A stretch of DNA of 64,000 nt from Novosphingobium cyanobacteriorum (GCF_029436685.1 NZ_JAROCY010000016.1:54860-118859), one strand, 5' to 3'. Shown: positions 24,214 through 34,850, numbered from the stretch's first letter. Translations and numbers: made by a program. Notes: generated by a model from the letters alone, not told the origin.

Positions 24214-25893
24214 GTGGCGGAATGGCGGACTTATCGCCGGCTGCTGCCGTGGCTGAAGCCCTATCGCGGCCGGTTCGCGGTGGTGCTGCTGATCAGCCTT
24301 GCCGCCACGGCGGTCGGGCTGGTGCAGCCGTATCTTTCGAAAATGATGATCGATCAGGCGCTTATGAAGCGGGACCTGACGGCTCTGGCGGTGATCGCGG
24401 GGGCAATGGTCGGCGTTACGCTCGGCGGCTACGTTCTCAATATCGCGGCGAGCTATCGCTACGTGCAGCTTTCGGCGGGCATGCTCTATGACATCCGCGT
24501 CGCCCTGCTGCGCCATCTGCAGACCCTAAGCCCCAGATTCTATGGTGGATTCCGGCTGGGTGACCTGATGAGCCGGATCAACAGCGATGTGTCTGACGTG
24601 CAGCGCGCTGCGGGGGACAGCTTGCTGGCGGCGCTGGGCAATGTCTTCGCGCTGGTGGGCTGCGTGGCGATGATGGTGTGGCTGGACTGGCGGCTGTTCC
24701 TGGTGGGATCGGTGCTGGTGCCCTTTGCTGTGGCGGTATTTATCAAGCTGCAACAAAGGCTTGTGAACATCACCCGGGAAATGCGCGAGCGCGGCGCGGA
24801 CCTGGGCAGCTTGCTGGTGGATACCGTGATGGGCATGCGCACGATTGCTGCGCTGGGTGCCGAAGAGCATGAAATACAACGTTTTTCCTGGAGAAACAGG
24901 GCCTTTGTGCAGACCATGCTGCGGATGCAGGTGGCAAGCTTCATGGCAGGCGCGCTGCCGGGCACGCTACTGGCCGCCTCGACCAGCGCGGTAATGCTCT
25001 ATGGCGGCTGGCGGATTATCGAGGGATATCAGACGATTGGATCACTGGTGGCGTTCATGGCCTATCACGGGCGAGTGTTCGCGCCGGTGCAGTCGCTGCT
25101 TGGCCTTGGCAGCACGCTGGCCTCCACGCGGGTGTCGCTCGCCCGTATTTTCGAGCTTTTCGACACGCCTGCGGACGTAAGTGGAGAAGGACTGAGGACA
25201 CCCTTAAACGGACTGAGAGGGGGTCTAGAGCTGCAGAACGTGCATTTCAGCCATGGTCGCGAGGCCAATCTCAAGGGCCTCAACCTCACCATCCCCGCCG
25301 GCGCCTTCTGCGCCGTGCTGGGCGAGAGCGGAGCGGGCAAATCGACGCTGGCGGACCTGCTCGTCCGCTTCCTTGATCCCCAGTCCGGCCGGGTGCTGTT
25401 TGACGGGGTGGATGCGCGCGACATCGTGCTGGCGGACCTGCGCCGCACCGTGCTGCTGGTGGACCAGAGCCCGACGCTGTTCAACATGACCATCGCCGCC
25501 AACATCGCCTTTGCGGTGGAGGACGCTGCGCCCGAAGCGGTGGCTGCGGCGGCGCGGGATGCCGGGCTGGGGCCTTTGATCGCCCGCCTGCCGCAAGGTC
25601 TGGAAACGCCGGTGGGTGAACGGGGACTTCAGCTTTCCGCCGGGGAACGCCACCGCATCGCATTGGCGCGAGCGCTGCTGAGGAAGCCGGCCGTGCTGAT
25701 CCTGGATGAGCCGACCGCGGCGCTGGACAGTGGTACCGAGGCGCGGGTGGTGCAGGGGCTGCGTGCCGCGCTGCCCGAAGCCACCCTGATCGTGATCACG
25801 CACAAGCCGGCGCTGGCCGAGGCGGCGGACATGGTGGTCACGCTGAAGGATGGCGAGGCTAGCGTGACCGAGCGCCTGCCCGAGCATGCCTGA
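24214..25893 (+). CDS. qhpF: ABC transporter (fused membrane and ATPase domains), QhpF-like
   Basis: 559 residues from GTG 24214, 20 bases after qhpG. An N-terminal six-helix exporter domain (about 15-310) is followed by an ATPase domain with GESGAGKSTLADLL (Walker A), LSAGERHRIALARAL (signature) and VLILDEPTAALD (Walker B). In QHNDH operons an ABC exporter of this type moves the processed gamma subunit into the periplasm. Position between qhpG and the subtilase gene supports QhpF rather than a general drug exporter. No frameshift is visible, so it is intact although its cargo gene is absent. Confidence 0.85.
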   Translation: MAEWRTYRRLLPWLKPYRGRFAVVLLISLAATAVGLVQPYLSKMMIDQALMKRDLTALAVIAGAMVGVTLGGYVLNIAASYRYVQLSAGMLYDIRVALLRHLQTLSPRFYGGFRLGDLMSRINSDVSDVQRAAGDSLLAALGNVFALVGCVAMMVWLDWRLFLVGSVLVPFAVAVFIKLQQRLVNITREMRERGADLGSLLVDTVMGMRTIAALGAEEHEIQRFSWRNRAFVQTMLRMQVASFMAGALPGTLLAASTSAVMLYGGWRIIEGYQTIGSLVAFMAYHGRVFAPVQSLLGLGSTLASTRVSLARIFELFDTPADVSGEGLRTPLNGLRGGLELQNVHFSHGREANLKGLNLTIPAGAFCAVLGESGAGKSTLADLLVRFLDPQSGRVLFDGVDARDIVLADLRRTVLLVDQSPTLFNMTIAANIAFAVEDAAPEAVAAAARDAGLGPLIARLPQGLETPVGERGLQLSAGERHRIALARALLRKPAVLILDEPTAALDSGTEARVVQGLRAALPEATLIVITHKPALAEAADMVVTLKDGEASVTERLPEHA

Positions 25894-26503
25894 ACCCATG
25901 CGAATTGCAGTGATCGACAGCGGGGTGCAGCCATCGCACCCACACATCGTGGCGGATCGGCTGCTGCCGGGCGTGGCCGTGCTGGCTGATGGCACGGTGG
26001 TGGAAGGCAGCGGCGCGAGCGAGGACCGGCTGGGCCATGGCACGGCGGTGACGGCGGCGATCCAGGAAAAGGCGCCCGATGCGCTGATCCTGCCGATCCG
26101 GGTGTTCCACGATGGCTTGCGGGCGTCTCCGCGCGCACTGATCGTGGCGATCGACCGGGCGGCGGCGATGGGTGCGAACCTGATCAACCTGAGCCTGGGG
26201 ACGACCAATCCGGCCCATGCCGCACACTTTGCCGCGGCGGTGGCGCGATGCTCGGCACAGATCGTGGCGCCGCGCCGGGTGGGCGAGGATGCCTGCTGGC
26301 CCGGCTGCGTGGAAGGCGTGGTGGCGGTGGAACTGGATTGGGACATGCCGCGCGAGGAGGCGCGGTTTGCGGACGGTGCCTGGCATGCCAGCGGCCATCC
26401 CCGTCCGATCCCCGGCGTGCCGCAGCGGCGCAACCTGCATGGGGTGAGCTTTGCCACGGCGAATGTGTGCGGGCTGATGGCGGCGGGGCTGCTGCCGGGC
26501 TGA
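25886..26503 (+). CDS. qhpE: Small subtilisin-like serine protease, QhpE-like
   Basis: 205 residues; ATG 25886 overlaps the qhpF stop by eight bases (ATG 25898 is an alternative). A compact S8 protease without signal or propeptide: catalytic Asp in AVIDSGVQ, His in LGHGTAV and Ser in GVSFATANVCG are all present. QhpE removes the leader peptide of the crosslinked gamma subunit in the cytoplasm, and its small propeptide-free form is characteristic. A strong terminator follows at 26556. Confidence 0.85.
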   Translation: MPEPMRIAVIDSGVQPSHPHIVADRLLPGVAVLADGTVVEGSGASEDRLGHGTAVTAAIQEKAPDALILPIRVFHDGLRASPRALIVAIDRAAAMGANLINLSLGTTNPAHAAHFAAAVARCSAQIVAPRRVGEDACWPGCVEGVVAVELDWDMPREEARFADGAWHASGHPRPIPGVPQRRNLHGVSFATANVCGLMAAGLLPG

Positions 26504-26555
26504 TCTGCAGCGCGAATGCCTGAGAATTGGTGCGGGCGGCTTGCCCCTCTCCCAA

Positions 26556-26588
26556 CCCTCTCCCCTGAAGGGGAGAGGGCTTTTCTTT
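26556..26588 (+). terminator. Rho-independent terminator of the qhp genes
   Basis: A 10-bp perfect stem CCCTCTCCCC/GGGGAGAGGG with TGAA loop, followed by CTTTTCTTT. It lies 53 bases after qhpE. Confidence 0.8.
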
Positions 26589-26596
26589 GCCGCGCA

Positions 26597-26631
26597 TAAA
26601 AAGGCGCCTCCCGTGCCGGGGCACGGGAGGC
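26597..26631 (-). terminator. Rho-independent terminator of the TonB receptor gene
   Basis: A 12-bp stem GCCTCCCGTGCC/GGCACGGGAGGC (26606-26617 and 26620-26631); on the minus strand it is followed by GCCTTTTTAT. It lies about 30 bases past the receptor stop. Confidence 0.8.
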
Positions 26632-26661
26632 ATGATTTCAAGTCAGGGTAGAACGGTCAGA

Positions 26662-29436
26662 TCAGTACTTCACGCCCATCCTGATGCCGAAGAACTGCGG
26701 CCTGATGGGGAAGTTGCGCGCGGAGCCGGCGCAGAAGGTGATCGAGCAGAATGTGTTGGTGGTGAGCACCCCGCGCTTGTCGAAGGCGTTCTGAAGGAAG
26801 AGGTCGAGCGACCAGTTGTCCTTCTTGACGCCGGCCGCCAGATCGAAGCTGACGAAGCCGGGCGTGGCGCAGGCCGTTTCAAGCGTGTCTGCCTGGTCAG
26901 GGCAGTTCAGCAGGTTGTTATTGAAGACGTTGAGATCCTGCGTGGCGCTGGTCTGATAAAGAGCAGCCACCTGGAAGTACGTCTTCATATCGCCGAACTC
27001 GGTGTCATAGCGGATCGACGTGGTGCCCTTGAACTTGGGCTGGCGAGGCAGGCGCGTGCCATCGACGGCGGCGATGGCCGAGTTGTTGATGTTGCCGCCC
27101 ACGCCGGTGTTGCTTGGGCAGCTGTCCAACTGCTTGATCGAGCCGGAAACGGGGTCCGCCGTGAAGTTGCAGAAGTTGCCCTTCAGCTTGCCGTCGTTGA
27201 AGGCGCCGGAGCTGCTGATGGTGACCTTGCCCAGCTTCAGGTCGGCATCGTATTCGATACCCTTGACCTCGGCCTTGCCGGCGTTGCCGGTGTAGCCTGC
27301 GCCCTGGGCCCCGGCGACAACCACGCCGTACTGAATGTTGTTCCACTTTTCGAGGTACACGGCAGCGTTGAAGCGGAACATGTTGTTCCAGGTTGTCTTC
27401 ACGCCAAGCTCGAAGTTGATAAGCTTTTCAGACTTGAAGCCGGGCGCCGCCGCGACGAACGAAGGCGTGGTTTCCGTGGCGCGGATGCGAAGCGGACGGT
27501 TGTAACCACCCGGGCGGAAACCGGTCGAGTAGTTGAAATAGACCATCTTGTCCGGCGTGAACTGCCAATCGAGCGCGACCTTGTGGGTCTCGCCCTGTTC
27601 CTTGTACCGACCGATGCTCTTGGGATCGAGGCGGTTGATGTTGCGGCACTGCAGGCGCTCTTCCGGCAGCGGCAGCGGGCAGCCGCCGGTGTAGCCCGGA
27701 TCGCCAAGGCTGGGCAGGAAGATCGACGGCGGGTTGAGCGCCGACGCAGCGACCCCGGCGAAGCCCGTGGTCTCGTAGTCCGTCCAGAAGTAGCGGATGC
27801 CGCCGGTCGCCTTCAGAGTGGGCGTGATGTTGTAGTGCGCTTCTGCAAAGACCGCAGTATCGTGGTAGAGTTGGTCGCTCTCGATGATGTAGAAGCCATC
27901 CTGCTTCACGGCAGGGCTGCCCAGCACCATGGTGCCGCCTTGCGCCTCGGGAATGCCAAAGCCGGCGGGGTTGTCGATGCCGCCGCCCGCAGCAGTGTAG
28001 CCGACGATCTGGTCAAGCCCGTGAATGGCGTAGTAAGTGTTGTTTTCCTGCTTCTGTCGTTGATAGAAGCCGCCGATCGTAACGTCGAACGGCCAGGACT
28101 TCGGCGTCGTCAGGCGCAGTTCCTGGGTGAACTTGTTGCGGTGTGTGTCACCGTGGAAGAACTGCGTAGGATTGATCAGCTTGGTGCATTTGAGCGTGAC
28201 ACCCGAGCCTGTGCAGCCAGACTTGTCGAAGAACTGCAGGTAGGATTCATACCCATTGGTGAAGCCATCGTAAGTGACAGTATAGTAGGTGTAGTCGTTG
28301 CGCAGGTTGGTGCGACGCTTGAAGTAACCGGTGGCCGAGACGAGATCAAAATCGCCGATGTGGCCGTGAATGGCCAGCGAGGCTTGATACCATTTGTCGT
28401 CCTGACGAGTCAGGTCATAATCGTGAACCTGCAGGTCACCCACGCGCGGATCGTAGCCGAAGTAGCCGTAGGCGATCTGGCGCTGCGCAGTGACGCTGGG
28501 CATGATTGACCAGTCAGTCGCTGGTTCCCACAAGGCGGTGAACCGGCCACCGTATTCATAGATCGGATTGTAATCCTTGCGCGCAATTGCTGAGTTGTTC
28601 AGCGAGTAGAACGTTGACGGGTTATCATCCTCAGGAGTGTCATTGTTGTCATCACCCAACTGCAGCGTTGATGAGCAACCAGGTTGTCTGTCGAGCGTCC
28701 GAGTGCAAACGCTATCGGTGAACTTGCCGTTATTGGGCGTGTTATCGATGTAGCCACCGTCCTTGCGATAGTATCCCATCGCTCTTACGGCGAGCGTGTC
28801 GCTAACAGGCACGTTGACATAGGACTGAATCTGGCCGCCGAAAGCACCCTTGCCGTATTTGTTGGTTTCGACATCAGCACCGAATTCAAAGGCGCCGATC
28901 TTGGGCTTGTTGGTGATGAAGCGGATCGTGCCGGCTAGCGAGCTTGCGCCGAAGAGGGTACCTTGCGGACCGGAAAGGGCCTCGATCCGTTCAACGTCAT
29001 AGACATGAATATCGGGAACGCCGGTGCCGGTGATCGGGATGTCGTCGATGTAATAGCCGACCGAGGCGTAAGTACCGCCGGCGGGAACGATGCCGCGGAA
29101 ATAGGCGGTGTTGCGGCCCGGGCCGATGCCGGCGAAGGAGACCGAGGGCAGGAGCGCGGCGAAATCGGACAGGCCCTTTACCTGGCGCTGTTCAAGCGCA
29201 TCCGAGCTGAGCGCCTGCATCGAGATCGGCACCTTCTGCACGCTTTCGGAACGGTGCGTGGCGGTGACGACGATTTCGGTGAAGCCTTCGCCCGCGGCCG
29301 GTGCATCGGCGGGGGCAGGTTCGACGGCGGGTGCCTCCTGCGCCAGCGCGATGGCGGGCAGGCTCATGCCGGCGAGCATGGTGGTGACGCCGAGGGCGCG
29401 CAGGAATTGCGACTTGCGACCTGATTGCATTCTCAT
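26662..29436 (-). CDS. TonB-dependent outer-membrane receptor
   Basis: 924 residues, typical length. Signal peptide (LRALGVTTMLAGMSLPAIALA), TonB-box-like EIVVTATHR at about 54-62, plug domain with VPISMQAL, AALLPSVSF, YIDDIPI and VERIEALSGPQGTLFGASSLAGTIRFIT, then a long beta-barrel ending in aromatic IRMGVKY. It belongs to the large sphingomonad receptor family that imports scarce or bulky compounds through the outer membrane. The upstream region holds a copy of the amine-regulon motif (29665), and a TPR-sulfotransferase gene is divergent. The ligand is unknown; an aromatic or amine compound is possible by context. Confidence 0.95.
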   Translation of the reverse strand: MRMQSGRKSQFLRALGVTTMLAGMSLPAIALAQEAPAVEPAPADAPAAGEGFTEIVVTATHRSESVQKVPISMQALSSDALEQRQVKGLSDFAALLPSVSFAGIGPGRNTAYFRGIVPAGGTYASVGYYIDDIPITGTGVPDIHVYDVERIEALSGPQGTLFGASSLAGTIRFITNKPKIGAFEFGADVETNKYGKGAFGGQIQSYVNVPVSDTLAVRAMGYYRKDGGYIDNTPNNGKFTDSVCTRTLDRQPGCSSTLQLGDDNNDTPEDDNPSTFYSLNNSAIARKDYNPIYEYGGRFTALWEPATDWSIMPSVTAQRQIAYGYFGYDPRVGDLQVHDYDLTRQDDKWYQASLAIHGHIGDFDLVSATGYFKRRTNLRNDYTYYTVTYDGFTNGYESYLQFFDKSGCTGSGVTLKCTKLINPTQFFHGDTHRNKFTQELRLTTPKSWPFDVTIGGFYQRQKQENNTYYAIHGLDQIVGYTAAGGGIDNPAGFGIPEAQGGTMVLGSPAVKQDGFYIIESDQLYHDTAVFAEAHYNITPTLKATGGIRYFWTDYETTGFAGVAASALNPPSIFLPSLGDPGYTGGCPLPLPEERLQCRNINRLDPKSIGRYKEQGETHKVALDWQFTPDKMVYFNYSTGFRPGGYNRPLRIRATETTPSFVAAAPGFKSEKLINFELGVKTTWNNMFRFNAAVYLEKWNNIQYGVVVAGAQGAGYTGNAGKAEVKGIEYDADLKLGKVTISSSGAFNDGKLKGNFCNFTADPVSGSIKQLDSCPSNTGVGGNINNSAIAAVDGTRLPRQPKFKGTTSIRYDTEFGDMKTYFQVAALYQTSATQDLNVFNNNLLNCPDQADTLETACATPGFVSFDLAAGVKKDNWSLDLFLQNAFDKRGVLTTNTFCSITFCAGSARNFPIRPQFFGIRMGVKY

Positions 29437-29840
29437 CTCAAAACTCCCCTGTCCGAACCGAGACTTACCCGATCGACCCCTCCCAAGTGCGGTCCCAAAC
29501 CGCTTTCATGCCGCAATGCAGCATGGCCGGGGTTGGCCTTGATCTCCGTTCTCCCAGCGGCAGGCAAAGTGCCCCTGCACCCAGAAACGAGATGCGTTTC
29601 CCGGCCTGCCGCAATGCGACAAGAAGATCGGTTTGACTTTTGTACCCCTTGGCTTTCCGTACATCTTGACGGTCGTCCAAGTTTCAAAAATGTCGCAATG
29701 CAGCACGGAGTCAACACCCTTGTTTTGCAGGTGCGCAAAGACAGCTTGAAAGGGTGGTTGCACCGCGTTCGAATCGGTTTCATCATGCAGGTGCGAACAG
29801 AAAAACGGGGCCTGCACATGACTTTGCCGCGAGCACGCGC
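29437..29840. promoter_or_regulatory. Intergenic control region between TonB receptor and sulfotransferase with triple CGCAATGC repeat
   Basis: About 400 bases without a convincing gene. CGCAATGC occurs at 29512, 29610 and 29694; copies 1 and 3 extend to CGCAATGCAGCA. A copy of the amine-regulon motif lies at 29665. Short frames here show no conserved sequence. Confidence 0.4.
29665..29681 (+). promoter_or_regulatory. Candidate operator, copy E, between TonB receptor and sulfotransferase
   Basis: CTTGACGGTCGTCCAAG matches the qhp copy (minus strand) at 15 of 17 positions. It lies about 230 bases before the receptor start and 160 bases before the sulfotransferase start. Confidence 0.5.
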
Positions 29841-31874
29841 GTGACCACCGCCGCGCCTTCCATCCAGCAGGAACTGGCAAGCGCGGGTGCCCTGTTGGAG
29901 GCGCAGCCGGAGCAGGCGCTGGCGCGGGCGGAGGCGATTCTGGCGCGCGGCAAAGTGCCACCGGCGGAATTCCTGGCGTGCCAGGCGCTGCGGCGGATGG
30001 GCCGTGCGGCAGAGGCGCTGCCAAGGCTGGCGGCATTGGCGAAGAGCCAGCCGCGCGTGCCGGCGCTGCAGTGGGAGCTGGCGCAGGCGGCCAGCGAAGC
30101 GGGCGCGACGGAGCAGGCGATTGCTGCGCTGGAGGCGCTGACACGGCAATCGCCGCAGGTTTCAACGGGGTGGTTCCTGCTTGCCACGCAACTGCGCAAG
30201 GCAGGGCGCGAGCAGGACGGATGGCGTGCGGACCTATCCGGCGTTCACGCGGCCTCGCGCGATCCCGAGCTGCTGAAGGCGGCCATGGCGATGAACGGCG
30301 GCGAGCTGGACGAAGCCAATGCCATGCTGGCCGCGCGGCTTTCGCGCATTCCCGAAGATGCGGTGGCCACGCGCATGCTGGGTGAGGTGCAGTGGCGGCG
30401 CGGGGACATGACCACGGCGCTGGATCTGGTGGAAAAGGCGGTGGCGATGGCCCCGGGTTTTGACCTGGCGCGCGATTTCCTGATCCGCCTGCTGTTGCAG
30501 ACCAACCGCCTGCCCGAGGCGCTGGAGCATGTGGAAGTGCTGGTGCGGTCGCCAGTGAAGAGCCCGGGGCACGAATTGCTGCTGGCATCGGTGCTGGTGC
30601 GGCTGGGCGAGCAGGAGCGCGCGGGCGCGATCTATCGCAAGCTGCTGACGCTGCAGCCGGACCAGCCGCAGGTGTGGCAGAACCTGGGCCACGTGCTGAA
30701 GACGCTGGGCGACCAGCCGGGCGCGGTGGACGCCTATCGCGCGGCGGTGACGCACCAGCCGACGATGGGCGAGGCGTGGTGGAGCCTGGCGAACCTGAAG
30801 ACGGTGAAGCTGGGGCCGGAGGACATCGCGGCGATGGAGCAGGCGCTGGTGGCGCTGGAGCCGGAGGCCGAAGAGCGCAAGGAGGACGTGTTCCACCTGC
30901 ATTTCTCGCTGGGCAAGGCCTATGAGGATGCGAGGCAGACCGAGGCCTCGTTCCGCCACTATGACGCGGGCAACCGGCTGCGGCGCACGATGATCGTGCA
31001 TGATGCGGACGAGTTTGCTGCCGAGGTGCGCGCCGCGGCGGAGACGTTCACCGCGCCGTTCATTGCCGCGATGGGGGAGGGCGGGTGCCCGGCGCCGGAC
31101 CCGATCTTCGTGGTCGGGCTGCCGCGATCGGGATCGACGCTGGTGGAGCAGATCCTGTCCAGCCATTCGCAGGTGGAAGGGACGATGGAACTGCCCGAGA
31201 TGATGATCATCGCCGGGCGGCTGCAGGCGCGGGTGGAAGAGGGGCATTTTCCCGACTTCGCCAGCATGGTGCGATCGCTGACCCCGGCAGACCGGGCGCG
31301 GCTGGGCGAGGAATACATCGAGCGGACGCGGGTTCATCGCAAGACCGACCGGCCGCTGTTCATCGACAAGATGCCCAACAACTGGCAGCACGTGGGGCTG
31401 ATCAAGCTGATCCTGCCCAACGCGAAGATCGTGGATGCGCGGCGGCATCCGCTGTCATGCTGCTTTTCCGGATGGAAGCAGCACTTCGCGCGCGGGCAGA
31501 CCTTCACGTATGACCTGGGCGATATCGGGCGGTACTATCGCGATTACGTGGCGGCGATGGCGGCCTATGACGCGGCGGCGCCGGGCGCGGTGCACCGGGT
31601 GATCTATGAACGCATGGTGGAAGACACCGAAGCCGAAGTGCGGCGGGTGCTGGACTATCTGAGCCTGCCTTTCGAGGCCGGATGCCTGGAGTTCTACAAG
31701 AATGACCGCGCTGTGCGCACGGCGAGTTCTGAACAGGTGCGCCAGCCGATCTACCGGGACGCGGTGGAGCAGTGGAAGGCCTATGAGCCGTGGCTGGGGC
31801 CGCTGAAGGCGGCGCTGGGTGAAGTGGCGGAGACTTATCCGGCGGTGCCGGAGGGGTTGGCGGTTTCGGGCTGA
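29841..31874 (+). CDS. TPR-repeat sulfotransferase family protein
   Basis: 677 residues if GTG 29841 is used; the frame stays open to 29754 but residues before VTTAAPSIQQELASA look unlike protein. The N-terminal ~400 residues are tetratricopeptide repeats (for example AWWSLANL, VWQNLGHVLKTLGDQPGAVDAY). The C-terminal domain has the PAPS 5'-phosphosulfate loop GLPRSGSTLVEQILSSH and DARRHPLSCCFSGWKQ, the 3'-phosphate motif. Such proteins often neighbour TonB receptors in sphingomonads; acceptor and role are unknown. A hairpin follows the stop. Confidence 0.88.
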   Translation: MTTAAPSIQQELASAGALLEAQPEQALARAEAILARGKVPPAEFLACQALRRMGRAAEALPRLAALAKSQPRVPALQWELAQAASEAGATEQAIAALEALTRQSPQVSTGWFLLATQLRKAGREQDGWRADLSGVHAASRDPELLKAAMAMNGGELDEANAMLAARLSRIPEDAVATRMLGEVQWRRGDMTTALDLVEKAVAMAPGFDLARDFLIRLLLQTNRLPEALEHVEVLVRSPVKSPGHELLLASVLVRLGEQERAGAIYRKLLTLQPDQPQVWQNLGHVLKTLGDQPGAVDAYRAAVTHQPTMGEAWWSLANLKTVKLGPEDIAAMEQALVALEPEAEERKEDVFHLHFSLGKAYEDARQTEASFRHYDAGNRLRRTMIVHDADEFAAEVRAAAETFTAPFIAAMGEGGCPAPDPIFVVGLPRSGSTLVEQILSSHSQVEGTMELPEMMIIAGRLQARVEEGHFPDFASMVRSLTPADRARLGEEYIERTRVHRKTDRPLFIDKMPNNWQHVGLIKLILPNAKIVDARRHPLSCCFSGWKQHFARGQTFTYDLGDIGRYYRDYVAAMAAYDAAAPGAVHRVIYERMVEDTEAEVRRVLDYLSLPFEAGCLEFYKNDRAVRTASSEQVRQPIYRDAVEQWKAYEPWLGPLKAALGEVAETYPAVPEGLAVSG

Positions 31875-31907
31875 CAGCCAGGCCGGTTTCCAATGCCGGA
31901 TGCAAAT

Positions 31908-31933
31908 GGGGGCCGGCATCGCTGCCGGCCCCC
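31908..31933 (+). terminator. Strong hairpin after the sulfotransferase gene
   Basis: A perfect 11-bp stem GGGGGCCGGCA/TGCCGGCCCCC with a four-base loop starts 34 bases after the stop. No T run follows, so it may block transcription only partly or protect the mRNA end. Confidence 0.5.
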
Positions 31934-32604
31934 ACTGTCGTCCGCCGGATGGCAGGCGGTTGTCCGGTGCCCGTGCCTTCGCATCTGGCCCCTGGCGGTG
32001 CGCTTCGGTTCCGGAGGAACCTTGTGCAGCGGCACGTTGGCCATCGCTTCGGTCACGGTCCTGCCCGTGAAGGGCCGGTTGCGCCGGTTGTCCGCCGCCT
32101 GTTCCAGCCTCGCCGCGCGTCATCTTGCGAAGATCGCTTGCGGACCGGTACGCCGGGCGGGCGTTGGTCCCTCCATTCCCCGATGCACCGCTCCCCTCGC
32201 GCCGCCGTTGCAGGCAGTGCGTGGACGGATCCCGCCGGGGGCGGAAAGGTCCGGCCGCTGGCATGTTCGCCCGCCGTCGTCTTGCGCCGGTTGAGGGCTT
32301 TCGCCCTTCCGCGCAGGGACCTGCTGGCGCCATTGCCGGCGACCGATCCGGTGCTTCGGCCATGCCTTCCCCGCTCCTGCAAACACCGTGAGGTGCTGCC
32401 GGAAACCGGTTTCAACATGAACTTTCAGGACCGGTGTGAGGCGTTCGAGTTTCCAGCGATATCAGGGGGTTGGCCTGGCTATCGGGGGTCTCTTTCGCGT
32501 CTCGACAAGACAAAAGCTGCGCCTCAGAGCCGAGTCGCGCAAGCAAAAAATGCATGAGTTATCCACAGGCCCTGCGGTCTGCGGTGGACAAGTCTGCAAG
32601 CTGT

Positions 32605-32639
32605 TGCGGAGGCGTGATTTTGTGAATCGCGCCTCCGCA
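32605..32639 (-). terminator. Hairpin after argG
   Basis: A 10-bp perfect stem TGCGGAGGCG/CGCCTCCGCA six bases past the argG stop, with a 15-base loop and no clear T tract on the minus strand. Confidence 0.5.
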
Positions 32640-32644
32640 GAAGG

Positions 32645-33859
<1,215 letters not shown>

Positions 33860-33983
33860 GGGCGACTCCCGTACATTCGCGCCTGAATTTCGCGGGGCGC
33901 GCGTAACAGGGCGGGGGCGGGGGTGCAACCGCGTTCGCCCGAAAGGTTCCCCGGCAACACCGGGTTGCCGGGCGGCAGGACGA

Positions 33984-34850
33984 TCAAAGGATCAGGTTGT
34001 TGTCCGATATGATGGTGGGCACGTTGATGTAGATGTCAGCCGCGCCATCGCCATCAACATCGCCATAGATCCACGAGAAGAAGCGGATTCCCGCATCGCC
34101 ATCGATCCCGCCGCGGATGATCCAGAGATCGCCCGCCGTACCGGTGGGGCCGTTGACCAGGGAGAAGTGCTGCTGGCCGGCAGTCGTGGCATCCGCGTCC
34201 ACGCGGGACAGGTCGATCACGTCAAAGTGCTTCGGGTCTGCTTCGGTCCAGGCCTTGAAGTTGTCAAACACATCGGGCGCGCTGAGGGTTGAATCGCCGG
34301 CCGAGGTGTAGATGAAGCGCCACCCGCCGGCCGTGCCGTTGTGGAAATGGTCAGCGCCTTCACCTCCGGTGACCTTCGCGCGTCCGCTGGCGCTGAAATC
34401 GTCATCGCCCGCTCCACCAATGAGCCGGTCCGATCCACCGCCACCGGCCAGCACGTCGTTCCCGTCTCCGCCGATCAGAACATCGTTGCCGAGCCCGCCG
34501 ACCATGGTGTCGTTGCCGGTGCCGCCGACCAGCCGGTCATTGCCGTCTCCGGCCACCAGCACGTCGTTGCCCGATCCACCCCGCAACACATCGCGGCCAC
34601 CGTTGCCGACGATCGTGTCGTTTCCGGCAAGTCCCGAGATCGTCTCGTCCGCCAGCGAGCCGGTGATCGTGTTGTTGAGCGCATTGCCGAACAGCACGGC
34701 ACGAAGTCCCGTGGCGGGGGCATCGGTGACGGTCAGGTCTGGAACGCCAGCCGGGAGGCGGAAATCGGTGCCCGGTTCGACGAGGGCCGCCTGGACGACG
34801 GGGCCGCTGTCGAGAATGACTGAACGGATGGTGTGACGGGCGCGAACCAT
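33984..34850 (-). CDS. RTX-type calcium-binding repeat protein
   Basis: 288 residues from the ATG at 34850 (GGAG upstream). The centre carries about nine copies of the glycine/aspartate nonapeptide (GGxGxDxLx, for example [27 protein letters not shown]), which bind calcium in a parallel beta-roll. The C-terminal ~110 residues have no recognised domain but could contain the type I secretion signal. No signal peptide. No type I secretion genes lie next to it. It is probably a secreted protein of unknown function. Confidence 0.85.
   Translation of the reverse strand: MVRARHTIRSVILDSGPVVQAALVEPGTDFRLPAGVPDLTVTDAPATGLRAVLFGNALNNTITGSLADETISGLAGNDTIVGNGGRDVLRGGSGNDVLVAGDGNDRLVGGTGNDTMVGGLGNDVLIGGDGNDVLAGGGGSDRLIGGAGDDDFSASGRAKVTGGEGADHFHNGTAGGWRFIYTSAGDSTLSAPDVFDNFKAWTEADPKHFDVIDLSRVDADATTAGQQHFSLVNGPTGTAGDLWIIRGGIDGDAGIRFFSWIYGDVDGDGAADIYINVPTIISDNNLIL

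Larger units (their letters stand above)
31875..32644. other. 770-base stretch without a supported gene
   Basis: It holds hairpins at each end (31908-31933 and 32605-32639) and GC-rich sequence in which all six frames give Arg/Pro/Gly-rich translations. A minus-strand patch near 32010-32110 reads like protein (TVTEAMANVPLHKVPPEP) but is bounded by a stop and loses character, so it may be a gene remnant or chance. Confidence 0.5.

Noticed and set aside
26587..28509. A 640-codon open frame on the plus strand
   Set aside because: It lies entirely antisense to the TonB receptor, whose domains and motifs are clear; the translation is a high-GC shadow without motifs.
31455..32363. 302-codon minus-strand frame reaching into the gene-free region
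   Set aside because: Half is antisense to the sulfotransferase and the rest is Arg/Gly/Pro-rich with no conserved segment.
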